Shown: piece by piece, positions 9,271-17,755 of the stretch
Layout: each line of letters starts with the position of its first letter
Position numbering within the stretch: the stretch's first letter is position 1
NCBI GenBank assembly: GCA_019421015.1
Contig: JAHZGC010000007.1
Coordinates: forward strand, 18,795-82,794
Length of the DNA: 64,000 nucleotides
Source of the DNA: Coriobacteriaceae bacterium
GTDB lineage: Bacteria; Actinomycetota; Coriobacteriia; Coriobacteriales; UMGS124
Direction: 5' to 3'
The notes under the pieces: model-generated
Seen by the model: only the letters and a program-made list of their open reading frames with translations
Database searches by the model: none
What the model was told of the DNA's origin: nothing
Translations under genes and position numbers: made by a program

Positions 9271-10467
9271 ATGGGAACGAGCGCGCTTTCGGCCGAGACC
9301 CTGATGCTGGCGGGAATCGGGATGACCTACGACACCGCCTTCAAGCTCATCTTTTCAGAAAAGTCGGTACTGGCCTTTATCCTACGTGGGTGTGTGGGCG
9401 GTTATGACGGCATGACCCCTCGCGAAATAGAGCGGTACATCACCTACGGCCCCGTGGCACATTCCATCCCCATAGCACCCGGACTTACCAACGCCCCGGG
9501 CAGCCCGCTCTTCGAACGGGGTGGGGAACCAACGTCGCTGTGCGGCGGCCGCACCGAGGACAAGGTGCCCTACCAGGGGCAGACCGCCTTCGACTTCTAC
9601 TTCGAGGCCACGGCCCCGCAGGACGGCACGACCGTAGGCATCCACGTGGACGTGGAAGGACAGGCCGCCTACGACGACGGCACATACCCCATGGAGCACC
9701 GCGCCCAGTTTTACGCCGCACGCCTGCTCTCGTCCCAGTACGGCCGGGAATTCGTCCACTCCCACTACGAGAACCTCAAGCGGGTGTACTCGGTCTGGCT
9801 CTTTGCCGACGGGCCCCAGGAACTCCGCGGAAGCGTTTGGTCCACAGAGACGTCGTGGTGCCTCCGCGAGGTGCCCGGCACAGAGAACGGCCGGTCCAAA
9901 AGCCCGCGCCCCTGCAACCTCATGAACATCGTGTTCGGATTTATGGGAGGCCGAGAGGAAGGAGGCCCGGCCCATGCGGACGTTATCGACCTGCTCAACG
10001 TCCTCTTCGAACGCGAGAAATCCAACCACTCCAAGCGTGATATCCTGGAACGGGAGTTCTCCATCGTCGTAACCCCAGGATTGGAGGCCGGTTCCATGGC
10101 ACTCGACGAAATCAACGAGGGTATGGTCCGTATGCTCGAACGGCGGTTAAGTGAGAAATGGCTAGCCGAGGGGCGCACCGACGGCTTGGAGGAAGGCCGA
10201 CAGCAGGGACTGGCAGAAGGCCGCGCAGAAGGACTGGCCAAGGGCAGGGAGGCCGGGCTCATAGAGGGTCGAGAGGCCGGGCTTGCAGAGGGCAGGGAGG
10301 CCGGGCTTGCGAAGGGGTTGGAAGATGGGCGGCGCTCAGCCTTGGTCTCCTCCATCCGCAGCCTTGAAAAGAAGCTCGGCCTGGCACCTGAAGCCGCCAT
10401 GGACGCGCTGGAGATATCTCCGGCAGAGCGCGGGGCGCTTATGGAGCAGCTCGCACATACCCAATAA
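9271..10467 (+). CDS. Rpn-type recombination-promoting nuclease / PD-(D/E)XK putative transposase
   Basis: A 398-residue protein, ATG after AAGGAGG. The N-terminal domain carries MTYDTAFKLIFS, the FDFYFEATAP strand and IHVDVEGQ, where Asp and the Glu-x-Gln form the PD-(D/E)XK-type nuclease core of Rpn/PF12784 proteins. Then come YAARLLSSQYG, RVYSVWLFAD and a helical part, and finally six 8-residue repeats of the EAGLAEGR type (residues ~303-350). Escherichia coli Rpn proteins promote RecA-independent recombination; the Coriobacteriia versions are often variable in the repeat number. It is a single gene between a gap of ~100 bp and a bidirectional terminator. Confidence 0.82.
   Translation: MGTSALSAETLMLAGIGMTYDTAFKLIFSEKSVLAFILRGCVGGYDGMTPREIERYITYGPVAHSIPIAPGLTNAPGSPLFERGGEPTSLCGGRTEDKVPYQGQTAFDFYFEATAPQDGTTVGIHVDVEGQAAYDDGTYPMEHRAQFYAARLLSSQYGREFVHSHYENLKRVYSVWLFADGPQELRGSVWSTETSWCLREVPGTENGRSKSPRPCNLMNIVFGFMGGREEGGPAHADVIDLLNVLFEREKSNHSKRDILEREFSIVVTPGLEAGSMALDEINEGMVRMLERRLSEKWLAEGRTDGLEEGRQQGLAEGRAEGLAKGREAGLIEGREAGLAEGREAGLAKGLEDGRRSALVSSIRSLEKKLGLAPEAAMDALEISPAERGALMEQLAHTQ
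10177..10320 (+). repeat. six 24-bp coding repeats in the nuclease gene
   Basis: Six consecutive octads of the type EAGLAEGR are encoded here (TDGLEEGR, QQGLAEGR, AEGLAKGR, EAGLIEGR, EAGLAEGR, EAGLAKGL). The last three DNA units are nearly identical around GAGGCCGGGCTTGC, which suggests recent gain or loss of units by slippage. Predicted to form one long charged helix. Confidence 0.85.
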
Positions 10468-10493
10468 CCCTGAAACATTGCATAGAACCACGG

Positions 10494-10536
10494 GGCCCGG
10501 CCGCACGCCGTCCTGAAAAAAGCGTGTGGCCGGGCC
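10494..10536. terminator. bidirectional hairpin between convergent genes
   Basis: A 15-bp stem GGCCCGGCCGCACGC / GCGTGTGGCCGGGCC (one mismatch) with a 13-nt loop lies between the nuclease gene and the convergent isocitrate dehydrogenase gene. The loop contains GAAAAAA, so no clean T-tail follows on the + strand. Confidence 0.6.
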
Positions 10537-10570
10537 GCTGGCATACCCCCGAAAAACGCGCCCTTCTCCC

Positions 10571-11776
10571 CTACAGCCTCGTAGCGATAGCCTTGATGAA
10601 CTCCTCGCTGTCGAGGGTCTGGGGGTTGGGCAGTGTGGTGATGCGGGCCAGGTCGCCGGTCATCTGGCCGGCCTCGATGGTGTCGAGCGTGGCTTTCTCG
10701 AGCCGGTCGGCAAAGGCCACGAGGTCGGGCAGGCCGTCGAGCTCGCCACGCTTACGCAGGGCGCCCGACCAGGCGAAGATCGTGGCCACCGAGTTGGTGG
10801 AGGTCTTTTCGCCCTTGAGGTGCTTGTAGTAGTGGCGCTGCACGGTACCGTGGGCGGCCTCGTACTCGTAGTAGCCGTGGGGGCTCACGAGCACCGAGGT
10901 CATCATGGCCAGCGACCCGAAGGCCGAGGAGACCATGTCGCTCATGACGTCGCCGTCGTAGTTCTTGCAGGCCCAGATGAAGCCGCCCTGGGCCTTCATG
11001 ACGCGGGCCACGGCGTCGTCGATGAGCGTGTAGAAGTAGGTGATGCCCGCCGCCTCGAAGCGTTCCTTGTACTCGGCGTCGTAGATCTCCTGGAAGATGT
11101 CCTTGAAGCGGTGGTCGTAGATCTTCGAGATGGTGTCTTTGGTGGAGAACCACAGGTCCTGGCGCGTGTCGAGCGCATAGGCGAAGCAGCTGCGGGCAAA
11201 GCTCTCGATGGAGCCGTCGAGGTTGTGCATGCCCTGGACCACGCCGGCGCCGGGCATGTCGAACACGAGCTCGCGCTGCTCGGTGCCGTCGGCCGCGGTG
11301 TAGACGAGCTCCACCGTGCCGGGGCCCGGGATGCGCATCTCGGCGTTGCGGTAGACGTCGCCGTAGGCGTGGCGGGCGATGGTGATGGGCTTGGTCCAGT
11401 TGCGCACGCAGGGCTCGATGCCCTTGACCACGATGGGCGCGCGGAACACCGTGCCGTCGAGCAGGGCGCGGATCGTGCCGTTGGGGCTCTTCCACATCTT
11501 CTTGAGGCCGTACTCCTCCACGCGCGCGGCGTTGGGGGTGATGGTGGCGCACTTCACGGCCACACCCAGGCGCTTGGTGGCCTCGGCCGCCTCGACGGTC
11601 ACGGCGTCGTCGGTGGCGTCGCGGTTCTCGAGACCGAGGTCGTAGTACTCGGTCTTGAGGTCAACAAAGGGGCAGATGAGCTCGTCTTTGATCATCTGCC
11701 ACAGGATGCGGGTCATCTCGTCGCCGTCCATCTCGACGAGCGGGGTAGTCATGGCGATCTTGGGCGTCTGGGCCAT
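10571..11776 (-). CDS. icd: NADP-dependent isocitrate dehydrogenase
   Basis: The ATG at 11776, 10 nt after AAGGAGG, gives 401 residues, the length of the dimeric eukaryotic-like NADP-IDH type. It decarboxylates isocitrate to 2-oxoglutarate and gives NADPH. Motifs: VEMDGDEMTRILWQMIKDELI, the isocitrate-binding KSPNGTIRALLDGTVFRAPI, the IPGPGTVELVY region, the metal-binding Asp region TLIDDAVARVMKAQGGFIWACKNYDGDVMSD, and the NADP-binding SVLVSPHGYYEYEAAHGTVQRHY. Cytoplasmic. It stands alone; in anaerobes of this kind it probably supplies glutamate carbon rather than a full cycle. Confidence 0.96.
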   Translation of the reverse strand: MAQTPKIAMTTPLVEMDGDEMTRILWQMIKDELICPFVDLKTEYYDLGLENRDATDDAVTVEAAEATKRLGVAVKCATITPNAARVEEYGLKKMWKSPNGTIRALLDGTVFRAPIVVKGIEPCVRNWTKPITIARHAYGDVYRNAEMRIPGPGTVELVYTAADGTEQRELVFDMPGAGVVQGMHNLDGSIESFARSCFAYALDTRQDLWFSTKDTISKIYDHRFKDIFQEIYDAEYKERFEAAGITYFYTLIDDAVARVMKAQGGFIWACKNYDGDVMSDMVSSAFGSLAMMTSVLVSPHGYYEYEAAHGTVQRHYYKHLKGEKTSTNSVATIFAWSGALRKRGELDGLPDLVAFADRLEKATLDTIEAGQMTGDLARITTLPNPQTLDSEEFIKAIATRL

Positions 11777-11922
11777 GGAGCAAAGCCTCCTTGAACGACG
11801 TGCCTGGCGGTATGGATACACCATAGCAAGCCGGGCGACCCTGGGACCGCCCGGTAACCGTTTCGCATCATTTGCGGAGAAGCGGTGGGAGGCGGGTCGA
11901 CCGAACTTGTTCCATCCGGGGC

Positions 11923-11951
11923 TTGATTATTCTATATCTTTATAATAATAT
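11923..11951 (+). promoter_or_regulatory. candidate promoter of Mo reductase operon 1
   Basis: TTGATT at 11923 and TAATAT at 11946 are 17 nt apart inside the only AT-rich stretch of the 276-bp gap, about 100 bp ahead of the first FeS-subunit gene. Confidence 0.45.
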
Positions 11952-12052
11952 CCTTCTAGAACACTGGAACCGATGGAGCGGCTCCGGTGCGGCAAGGGCA
12001 AGGGAGGGGCGCTCTGAGCGGGCGCCCGTCGCAAGAAGGAGAGGGGAAGGAT

Positions 12053-12703
12053 ATGGCCAGATACGGCATGGTTGTGGACCTCACGCGGTGCACCGGCTGC
12101 CAGACCTGCGTCGTGGCATGCCAGATGCAGCACAACACGCGTCCCGACGTGAGGTGGTCGAGCGTCGACTTCATGGAGAGCGGCCGCTGGCCCGAGCGCC
12201 AGCGCTTCGCGTTGCCGCACGCCTGCATGCACTGCGACGACGCCCCGTGCGTCGCGGCCTGCCCCGCCGGCGCGAGCATCCAGCGCGAGGACGGCATCGT
12301 GGTCGTGGACTACGAGACCTGCATCGGCTGCGGCGTCTGCGTGGACGCCTGCCCGTTCGGCGCCCGCCAGATCGGCGCCGAGGACCGGTGGAACTTCGAC
12401 GCCGCCGAGCCCGCCCCCTACGAGGCCTACGGCGTCCAGCGCCTTAACGTGGCCGAGAAGTGCGTCTTCTGCCACGACCGCGCCGAGCAGGGCCAGACCT
12501 CGTGGTGCGCCAGCGTATGCCCCAACGGCGCCCGCGTCTTCGGCGACCTCGACGACCCGGCGAGCGAGATCTGCGCCTACATCGAGGCCAACGGCGCCGA
12601 GCAGATTCCCGGCACGGCGGTCTACTATGTGAAGGGCGGCATCGACGCCGACCTGCCGGCGCTTCTGACCGCATCCACCGACGACGCAAAGGACGGCGAG
12701 TAA
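12053..12703 (+). CDS. DmsB-type four-cluster [4Fe-4S] electron-transfer subunit (Mo operon 1)
   Basis: A 216-residue ferredoxin-like subunit, ATG after AAGGAGAGGGGAAGG. Four Cys groups are visible: CTGCQTCVVACQ, CMHCDDAPCVAACPAGA, CIGCGVCVDACPFGA and CVFCHDRAEQGQTSWCASVCPNGA, each fitting a [4Fe-4S] cluster as in DmsB/PhsB/NrfC. It would pass electrons from the membrane anchor to the catalytic subunit. No signal peptide, so it probably travels with the Tat-exported catalytic subunit. The catalytic gene starts 1 bp after its stop. Confidence 0.93.
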   Translation: MARYGMVVDLTRCTGCQTCVVACQMQHNTRPDVRWSSVDFMESGRWPERQRFALPHACMHCDDAPCVAACPAGASIQREDGIVVVDYETCIGCGVCVDACPFGARQIGAEDRWNFDAAEPAPYEAYGVQRLNVAEKCVFCHDRAEQGQTSWCASVCPNGARVFGDLDDPASEICAYIEANGAEQIPGTAVYYVKGGIDADLPALLTASTDDAKDGE

Positions 12704-12704
12704 C

Positions 12705-14936
12705 ATGACCATCCGCGACACTGCCATTTCGCGCCGCTCCTTTGTGGGGGCCTCGGCCCTGGGGGCTGCGGCCTGCGCCCTCGGCGGCCTTAGGACCGTA
12801 GAGCCGGCCACCGCTGCCGAGGCTGCCGCCGCCGAAGAGACAACCTACGGTTACACGTCGTGCACGATGTGCAACCAGGTCCCGTTCTGCGGCCTGCGCG
12901 CCACACTCAAGGACGGCTGCATCGTCCGCGTCGACGGCAACCCCGACCACCCCAAGAACAAGCCGTGCGTCAAGGGCCTCACGAGCGTCCAGGCGCTCTA
13001 CGACCCCAACCGCCTGCTCTACCCGGTCAAGCGCACGAACCCCGAGAAGGGCGTGGGCATCGACCCGGGCTGGGAGCGCATCAGTTGGGACGAGGCCCTC
13101 GACACCATCGCCGCCAAGCTCAACGAGGCCAAGGAGACCTACGGGGCCGACTCGGTCATCTTCAGCGCCGGCGACCCGAAGGAGAACATCCCGGCCCTCG
13201 ACCGCGTGGGCGCGCTGTTCGGCACTCCCAACATCGGCTACGGCCGCGCCCAGTGCTCGTTTGCCCTCTCCATGGCCAACGTCCTCACCTTCGCCGGCGG
13301 AGCGGTGACCCTGCCTAACGCCGACACCAAGGTCCACCTGCAGTGGGGCTCCAACATCGCCTGGTCGATGTGCACCGGCCCCAAGTCGTTCAAGCCGCTC
13401 GTGGACCTCAAGCGGGCCGGCGTCAAGTACATCGTCGTCGACACGCGCCTCACCCCCACGGTGAGCCAGCTCGCCGACGTCTTCTTGCAGCCACGCCCCG
13501 GCACCGACGGCGCCCTGGCCCTCGCCATGGCCAACGTCATCATCAGCGAGGACCTCTACGACCACGAGTTCGTGGAGAACTGGACCCACGGTTTCGAGGA
13601 GTACGCAGCTTACGTCGCCGACTTCACCCCCGAGCGCGGCGAGGAGATTACGGGCGTCCCGGCGGAGAAGATCCAGGAGGCTGCGCGGCTCTGGGCCCAG
13701 GCCGGCCAGGGCACGCTGTGGTGCGGCCCCCACGCCACCGTCCACCACTCGAACGGCGTGCAGTCCACCCGTGCGATTCTGTTGCTCAACGCCCTCATGG
13801 GCTACTACGACAAGGAGGGCTGCGTCAAGGTCTCTCCCGCAACCCCGGGCGACTCCTACGACTACGGTGCCCCGAGCTCGTTCAGGCTCTACGACGTCAT
13901 GGACGAGAACAAGGACCGCCGCGCCGGCGTCGACCGCTGGCCCGTGTGGTCGCTGACCGAGCGCCACGTGCAGAACAACGGTCTCGTGGAGTTCATCAAC
14001 GACGGCCTGCTGCACGCCGGCCTGTTCGTGGGCACCAACGTGATGGTCTTCCCCCAGACCAGGCTCTACCAGGACGCCCTCGCCAAGCTCGACTTCGCCG
14101 CCGCCGTCGACCTCCATCTGAACCCCGCCACGCACGACCTCATGGACATCGTGCTCCCCACCTGCGTGTGCTGGGAGCGCCAAGCCCCCTACAAGCTCTA
14201 CGGCAACAAGCTGTTCTGGAACGAGGTCGTGGTGCCGCCGGCGGGAGAGGCCCGCGAGGACTGGAAGATCCTGCTCGACCTGGGCTGCCGCCTCGGATAC
14301 GAAGAGGAGTGCTTCAACGGCGACATCGAGGCGGCGCTCCAAGCCATGCTCGACATCAGCGGCTTTGACGTGACGACACAGCAGATCCGCGACGCCTTGC
14401 CCGGCTGCTACGAGCTGCCCGTGTCGGCCGAGGAGTGGGTGCCCAAGAAGTACGAGCAAAACGGCTTCAAGTCGCCGTCGGGCAAGGTCGAGTTCTGCTC
14501 GACCATCCTGGAGAAGTGCGGCTTCAACGGCCTGCCCGTTTACGAGGAGCCGCACATCAGCCCCGTTTCGACCCCCGAGCTCTACGAGCAGTACCCGCTC
14601 ATCCTCGAGACCGGCAGCCGCGTCCCCTGGTACGTGCACTCCAAGTACCGCCACACGCCCTGGCTGAACCAGTTCATGCCCGAGCCCGTGGTAATCGTGA
14701 GCCCCGAAGACGCCGAGGAGCGCGGCTTGGCGGAAGGCGACGCGGTGCGCCTCTACAACCAGCTCGGAGAGCTCACGCTCAAGGTGGCCGTCTCCAACAT
14801 CCAGCAGCCCGGCGTCGTGGAGCTGCACCATGGCTGGGAGCAGGCCAACTCCTGCGAGCTAATCGACCACGTGTTCGATCCGATTTCGGGCTTTCCCACC
14901 TATAAGGACGGCCTCTGCCAGATCGAAAAGCTGTAG
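12705..14936 (+). CDS. molybdopterin-dependent reductase, catalytic subunit (Mo operon 1)
   Basis: A 743-residue bis-MGD (CISM/DMSO-reductase superfamily) enzyme. A Tat signal ISRRSFVGASALGA opens the protein. The N-terminal FeS cluster site is CTMCNQVPFCGL with a fourth Cys in NKPCVKG, an unusual C-x2-C-x5-C spacing. Mo-domain blocks are WERISWDEALDTIAAKL, RVGALFGTPNIGYGRAQCSFAL (Cys a candidate Mo ligand), RLTPTVSQLADVFLQPRPGTDGALALAMANVI and the C-terminal molydopterin-binding VVIVSPEDAEERGLAEGDAVRLYN. The length and the partners (FeS subunit, TorD, NrfD) resemble polysulfide/thiosulfate-type reductases; the true acceptor is not determinable. Tail end GWEQANSCELIDHVFDPISGFP. Confidence 0.93.
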   Translation: MTIRDTAISRRSFVGASALGAAACALGGLRTVEPATAAEAAAAEETTYGYTSCTMCNQVPFCGLRATLKDGCIVRVDGNPDHPKNKPCVKGLTSVQALYDPNRLLYPVKRTNPEKGVGIDPGWERISWDEALDTIAAKLNEAKETYGADSVIFSAGDPKENIPALDRVGALFGTPNIGYGRAQCSFALSMANVLTFAGGAVTLPNADTKVHLQWGSNIAWSMCTGPKSFKPLVDLKRAGVKYIVVDTRLTPTVSQLADVFLQPRPGTDGALALAMANVIISEDLYDHEFVENWTHGFEEYAAYVADFTPERGEEITGVPAEKIQEAARLWAQAGQGTLWCGPHATVHHSNGVQSTRAILLLNALMGYYDKEGCVKVSPATPGDSYDYGAPSSFRLYDVMDENKDRRAGVDRWPVWSLTERHVQNNGLVEFINDGLLHAGLFVGTNVMVFPQTRLYQDALAKLDFAAAVDLHLNPATHDLMDIVLPTCVCWERQAPYKLYGNKLFWNEVVVPPAGEAREDWKILLDLGCRLGYEEECFNGDIEAALQAMLDISGFDVTTQQIRDALPGCYELPVSAEEWVPKKYEQNGFKSPSGKVEFCSTILEKCGFNGLPVYEEPHISPVSTPELYEQYPLILETGSRVPWYVHSKYRHTPWLNQFMPEPVVIVSPEDAEERGLAEGDAVRLYNQLGELTLKVAVSNIQQPGVVELHHGWEQANSCELIDHVFDPISGFPTYKDGLCQIEKL

Positions 14937-14947
14937 CGCCCCATGCG

Positions 14948-14985
14948 GGCGGCGCCCCCGTCGAAAGCCGGCAGGGGCGCCGCCC
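14948..14985 (+). other. GC-rich intra-operon hairpin
   Basis: A perfect 12-bp stem GGGCGGCGCCCC / GGGGCGCCGCCC with a 14-nt loop lies in the 95-bp gap between the catalytic gene and the TorD gene. No T-run follows, so it is more likely an mRNA stability or processing element than a terminator. Confidence 0.5.
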
Positions 14986-15031
14986 CGTTCAAAGACCCCG
15001 AGGACACCGAGAGCACCGAGGAGAGCCGCCC

Positions 15032-15712
15032 ATGGACCACGACCTTCTGGCCACGCTCGACGACCGCGCCGCAACCTACGGGCTTCTCGCCCGCCTGCTC
15101 GGCCACGAGATCGACGCCGAGCTGCTCGCCTCCCTTGCCGACGGCGGCTTTGCCACCGACACCGGGTCGGCCGCCGTGGACGAGGGGGCGCGTCTCATGA
15201 ACGCCTACCTTCGGGCGGCGACCGACCCCGACGCCGCCCGCACCGAGCTCGCCGTGGACTTCGCGCGCCTCTTTGTGGTGCGCACCCGCAACGCCGCCGG
15301 CCTCCCCTACCCCTTCGAGTCGGTCTACACCTCCGACGACGGCTGCACAATGGGCGCGGCCCGCGACGAGGTGCGCCGCATCTACCGCGAGGCCGGCATG
15401 GCCAAGGACGATGCCTGGAACGTGGGAGAGGACCATGTGGCCCTCGAGCTCGAGTTCATGCAGACCCTCGCCGCCCGCACGGCACAGGCCCTGCGCAAGG
15501 GCAACGAGGCCGCGACCGAGCAGCTGCTCGCCCGGCAGGCGGCCTTCATGGATGCGCACCTGCTCAACTGGGTGCCGCGCTTCGCCGATGCCATGGCATG
15601 CACGGCCCGCACCGACTTCTACCGCGGGCTCGCCCAGTTCCTGGCCGGCTGGCTGCAGGAGGACCGCGCGACGCTGGCGGAGCTGGGGGCGCAAGGAGAG
15701 GGCTGCGCGTAA
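15032..15712 (+). CDS. TorD/DmsD-family molybdoenzyme chaperone (Mo operon 1)
   Basis: A 226-residue all-helical protein. Family marks: ATYGLLARLLGHEI at the start, VDFARLFV, the PYPFESVYTS motif near residue 105, EDHVALELEFMQTLA and the AFMDAHLLNWVPRFADAM segment. Such chaperones bind the Tat signal of the catalytic subunit and hold the enzyme until cofactor loading is done. The gene follows the catalytic gene and precedes the second FeS subunit, which supports that role for this operon. Cytoplasmic, no signal. Confidence 0.9.
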   Translation: MDHDLLATLDDRAATYGLLARLLGHEIDAELLASLADGGFATDTGSAAVDEGARLMNAYLRAATDPDAARTELAVDFARLFVVRTRNAAGLPYPFESVYTSDDGCTMGAARDEVRRIYREAGMAKDDAWNVGEDHVALELEFMQTLAARTAQALRKGNEAATEQLLARQAAFMDAHLLNWVPRFADAMACTARTDFYRGLAQFLAGWLQEDRATLAELGAQGEGCA

Positions 15713-15824
15713 GCGCCCAAACACCCGGCAGGTTCATCGGATGCCCGGGCGCCGACCCTGGTAAGATGGGCGCGAGCAAAGGGCCAGCACCGTCGTCGAG
15801 CGACCCCGCCGGGAGGAATGCCCC

Positions 15825-16664
15825 ATGGCCAGGTACGGCATGGCGATCGATACCGAGCACTGCACGGGATGCCAGACCTGCGTCGTGGCGTGCCAGATGG
15901 AGCATGCGCTGCGGCCCCAGGTGGCTTGGACCCGGGTCGACACCGTGGAATGGGGCCGCTGGCCCGACGGCGGCCGCCTGCACCTGCCCCATGGGTGCCT
16001 CCACTGCGACGAACCGGCCTGCGTGGAGGTGTGCCCCACCGGCGCGAGCTTTGCGGGAGGCGGGGCAGCCTCGCTGGTCGACCACGAGCTGTGCATAGGA
16101 TGCGGCGTGTGCGCGGCGGCGTGCCCCTACGGCGCCCGCACGATAAACCGCGCCGACCGCTGGTTCTTCGACGCCGCAGACCCGGCCCCCTACGAACGCG
16201 ACGGAACCCCCCTCGGCACGGCGGAGAAATGCACGCTGTGCGTCGAGCGACGCGAGGCGGGGCGCGACCCGGCGTGTGTGAGCAGCTGCCCCACGGGCGT
16301 GCGCGCCTTCGGCGACCTCGACGACCCGGCCGACCCCATCTGGGACTTCATAGCCGAGACCGGCGCCGAGCGGCTTGCGGGCACCGCCACCTACTACGCC
16401 CACCCTACTTACGCGCGCGACGTCGACGTGGCCGAGAATATCCGCGCCTTGCGAAAGTCCCCGCAGGAAGCGCCGGTATCGGGGGGCCTGCGCACCGACC
16501 GCGCCAGCCCGGCCGTCATTGCGGCGGCGACCGTAGGGGGTGCCGCCGCCGTCGGGGCTATCGCGCTGGGCACCGTGCGGGCGCGCAGCAGGAAGGCGGC
16601 CGCGGAGGAACCGAGAGGTGCGGGCGGCCCGGAAGCCCCGAAGGCGGGGCGGCGCGATGTTTAG
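15825..16664 (+). CDS. second [4Fe-4S] subunit with C-terminal membrane anchor (Mo operon 1)
   Basis: A 279-residue protein whose first 200 residues parallel the operon's first FeS subunit (MARYGMAIDTEHCTGCQTCVVACQ; CLHCDEPACVEVCPTGA; CIGCGVCAAACPYGA; CTLCVERREAGRDPACVSSCPTG), so the two probably arose by duplication. Unlike the first, it ends in a membrane segment at ~236-258 (AVIAAATVGGAAAVGAIALG) and a basic/Glu tail. That suggests a membrane-tethered relay between NrfD and the soluble part. The start is placed at the ATG after GGGAGGAATGCCCC. Its 3' end overlaps the NrfD gene by 8 bp. Confidence 0.9.
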   Translation: MARYGMAIDTEHCTGCQTCVVACQMEHALRPQVAWTRVDTVEWGRWPDGGRLHLPHGCLHCDEPACVEVCPTGASFAGGGAASLVDHELCIGCGVCAAACPYGARTINRADRWFFDAADPAPYERDGTPLGTAEKCTLCVERREAGRDPACVSSCPTGVRAFGDLDDPADPIWDFIAETGAERLAGTATYYAHPTYARDVDVAENIRALRKSPQEAPVSGGLRTDRASPAVIAAATVGGAAAVGAIALGTVRARSRKAAAEEPRGAGGPEAPKAGRRDV

Positions 16665-17679
16665 CGAGCTCGTGACGTGGTACCTCTTTCTGGGGGGAGC
16701 AGGGGCCGCCCTAGCCGCCCTTCTCTCCCTCTCTGACCTTCTATATGGCTGCAGAACCCGGCTCGCCGCGTTGCGCGGGGGCTCACGTACGCCCAGTACG
16801 CATCGCCCCCGCGTGCCTTGCGAGCCGGAACCTGCCTTTGGCGGGGGCTGCAGAACCCGGCTCGCCGCGTTGCGCGGGGGCTCACGTACGCCCAGTACGC
16901 ATCTTGGCGTGCTTGCGTGGACCGACGGGCTTTCGCGCAAACTGTTCGCGCGGGGGTATGCGGCGGCGGGGATCGCGCTGCTGCTGGGGGTTCTGTGCCT
17001 GCTGGTCGACCTGGGGCGCCCCGAACGCTTCTACTACGTGTTCCTGCGGCCCACCGCCTCGATTCTCACGTTCGGGTCGTTCGTGCTGGGCGCCACGCTG
17101 TGCTGCGCGGTCGCGCTCGGCACCGTCGCGCTGGGGAACCTCTCCCGCGTGCCCCGGCCCCTGGTGCGCGCCGTCGAGGTCCTGTGCGTCGTCTGCGGCA
17201 CAGCGACGGCCGTCTACACAGGCGCCCTGCTCGCCGCCATGGCGCAAGCGAACCCCACCTGGAACGCCGCGCTGCCGTTCTTGTTTGCCTTCTCGTCGTT
17301 CTCGGTGGGATGCGCAGGAGCACTGGCCTGCCTTCTTCCTTTTGAGAACGCCCCGGCCGCCGTGGTGCGTGCCTTTGCCCACATCGACCTGGCCTGCATA
17401 GGCCTGGAAGCCCTTGCCCTACTCACCTACCTGGCGCTGGCCTGCGTCGACGCGGGTTCGGTCTCCCGAGCGGCCCTGCTCCTCTGGGGAGAAGGCCGGT
17501 GGAGTGGCTGGGCCGTCTTCGCGGTATGCGCCCTGGGGGTGCCCCCGATCCTGGAGGTGTTCTCCTTACACCACGACCAGTCCCTCCCCCTCGCCTGGTC
17601 GCTGGTGTTTGTGGCCGTCGGCGGATTTTTCTTGCGGGCGTGCGTGGTGGGCGCGCCGGCAGTCTGGGGAGTAGGCTAG
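16657..17679 (+). CDS. NrfD/PsrC-type quinol-linked membrane anchor, interrupted in frame by repeats (Mo operon 1)
   Basis: A 340-residue protein with about eight membrane segments; TM1 WYLFLGGAGAALAALLSL and the family motif LLVDLGRPERFYYVFLRPTASI are clear. Such subunits exchange electrons with the quinone pool. Residues ~30-88 between TM1 and TM2 do not belong to the family: they contain two copies of CRTRLAALRGGSRTPSTH, encoded by an exact 58-bp direct repeat (16747-16804 and 16846-16903). These are copies of an 85-bp palindromic element found elsewhere in the window. The insertion keeps the frame (99-bp offset) and falls in a loop, so the protein may still work. The ATG overlaps the upstream FeS gene. 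Confidence 0.85.
   Translation: MFSELVTWYLFLGGAGAALAALLSLSDLLYGCRTRLAALRGGSRTPSTHRPRVPCEPEPAFGGGCRTRLAALRGGSRTPSTHLGVLAWTDGLSRKLFARGYAAAGIALLLGVLCLLVDLGRPERFYYVFLRPTASILTFGSFVLGATLCCAVALGTVALGNLSRVPRPLVRAVEVLCVVCGTATAVYTGALLAAMAQANPTWNAALPFLFAFSSFSVGCAGALACLLPFENAPAAVVRAFAHIDLACIGLEALALLTYLALACVDAGSVSRAALLLWGEGRWSGWAVFAVCALGVPPILEVFSLHHDQSLPLAWSLVFVAVGGFFLRACVVGAPAVWGVG
16751..16835 (+). repeat. 85-bp palindromic element P1, copy a (inside NrfD gene)
   Basis: Outer arms GCAGAACCCGGCTCGC / GCGAGCCGGAACCTGC, inner arms GCGGGGGC / GCCCCCGC, and a core CTCACGTAC-x5-GTACGCATC. Exactly 85 bp, the same length as the two copies near 55.2-55.4 kb, and in sense orientation relative to the gene. Stem bases differ between copies in a compensatory way. 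Confidence 0.9.
16850..16925 (+). repeat. element P1, copy b (left half exact, right half decayed)
   Basis: The first 54 bp repeat copy a exactly, up to GTACGCATC at 16903. The right half is replaced by TTGGCGTGCTTGCGTGG, which keeps only traces of the GTGCCTTGCGAG arm. It lies 99 bp after copy a, so the reading frame is kept. Confidence 0.8.
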
Positions 17680-17755
17680 TGTATGGGTTTCTACAGCTTA
17701 CGGCCCCCGCAGGCCCGTGCGGGAGCCACACGACGCGTGAGGCGGTGAGGCGGTT

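Noticed and set aside
10177..10320. 24-bp repeats as a mobile repeat array
   Set aside because: They are in-frame coding octads of one helix, a normal variable feature of this nuclease family.
10526..11794. Open frame of ~420 codons opposite icd
   Set aside because: The icd frame has every expected motif; the other strand has none.
12444..14831. Open frame of ~795 codons on the minus strand
   Set aside because: Antisense to the operon-1 catalytic gene; composition artefact.
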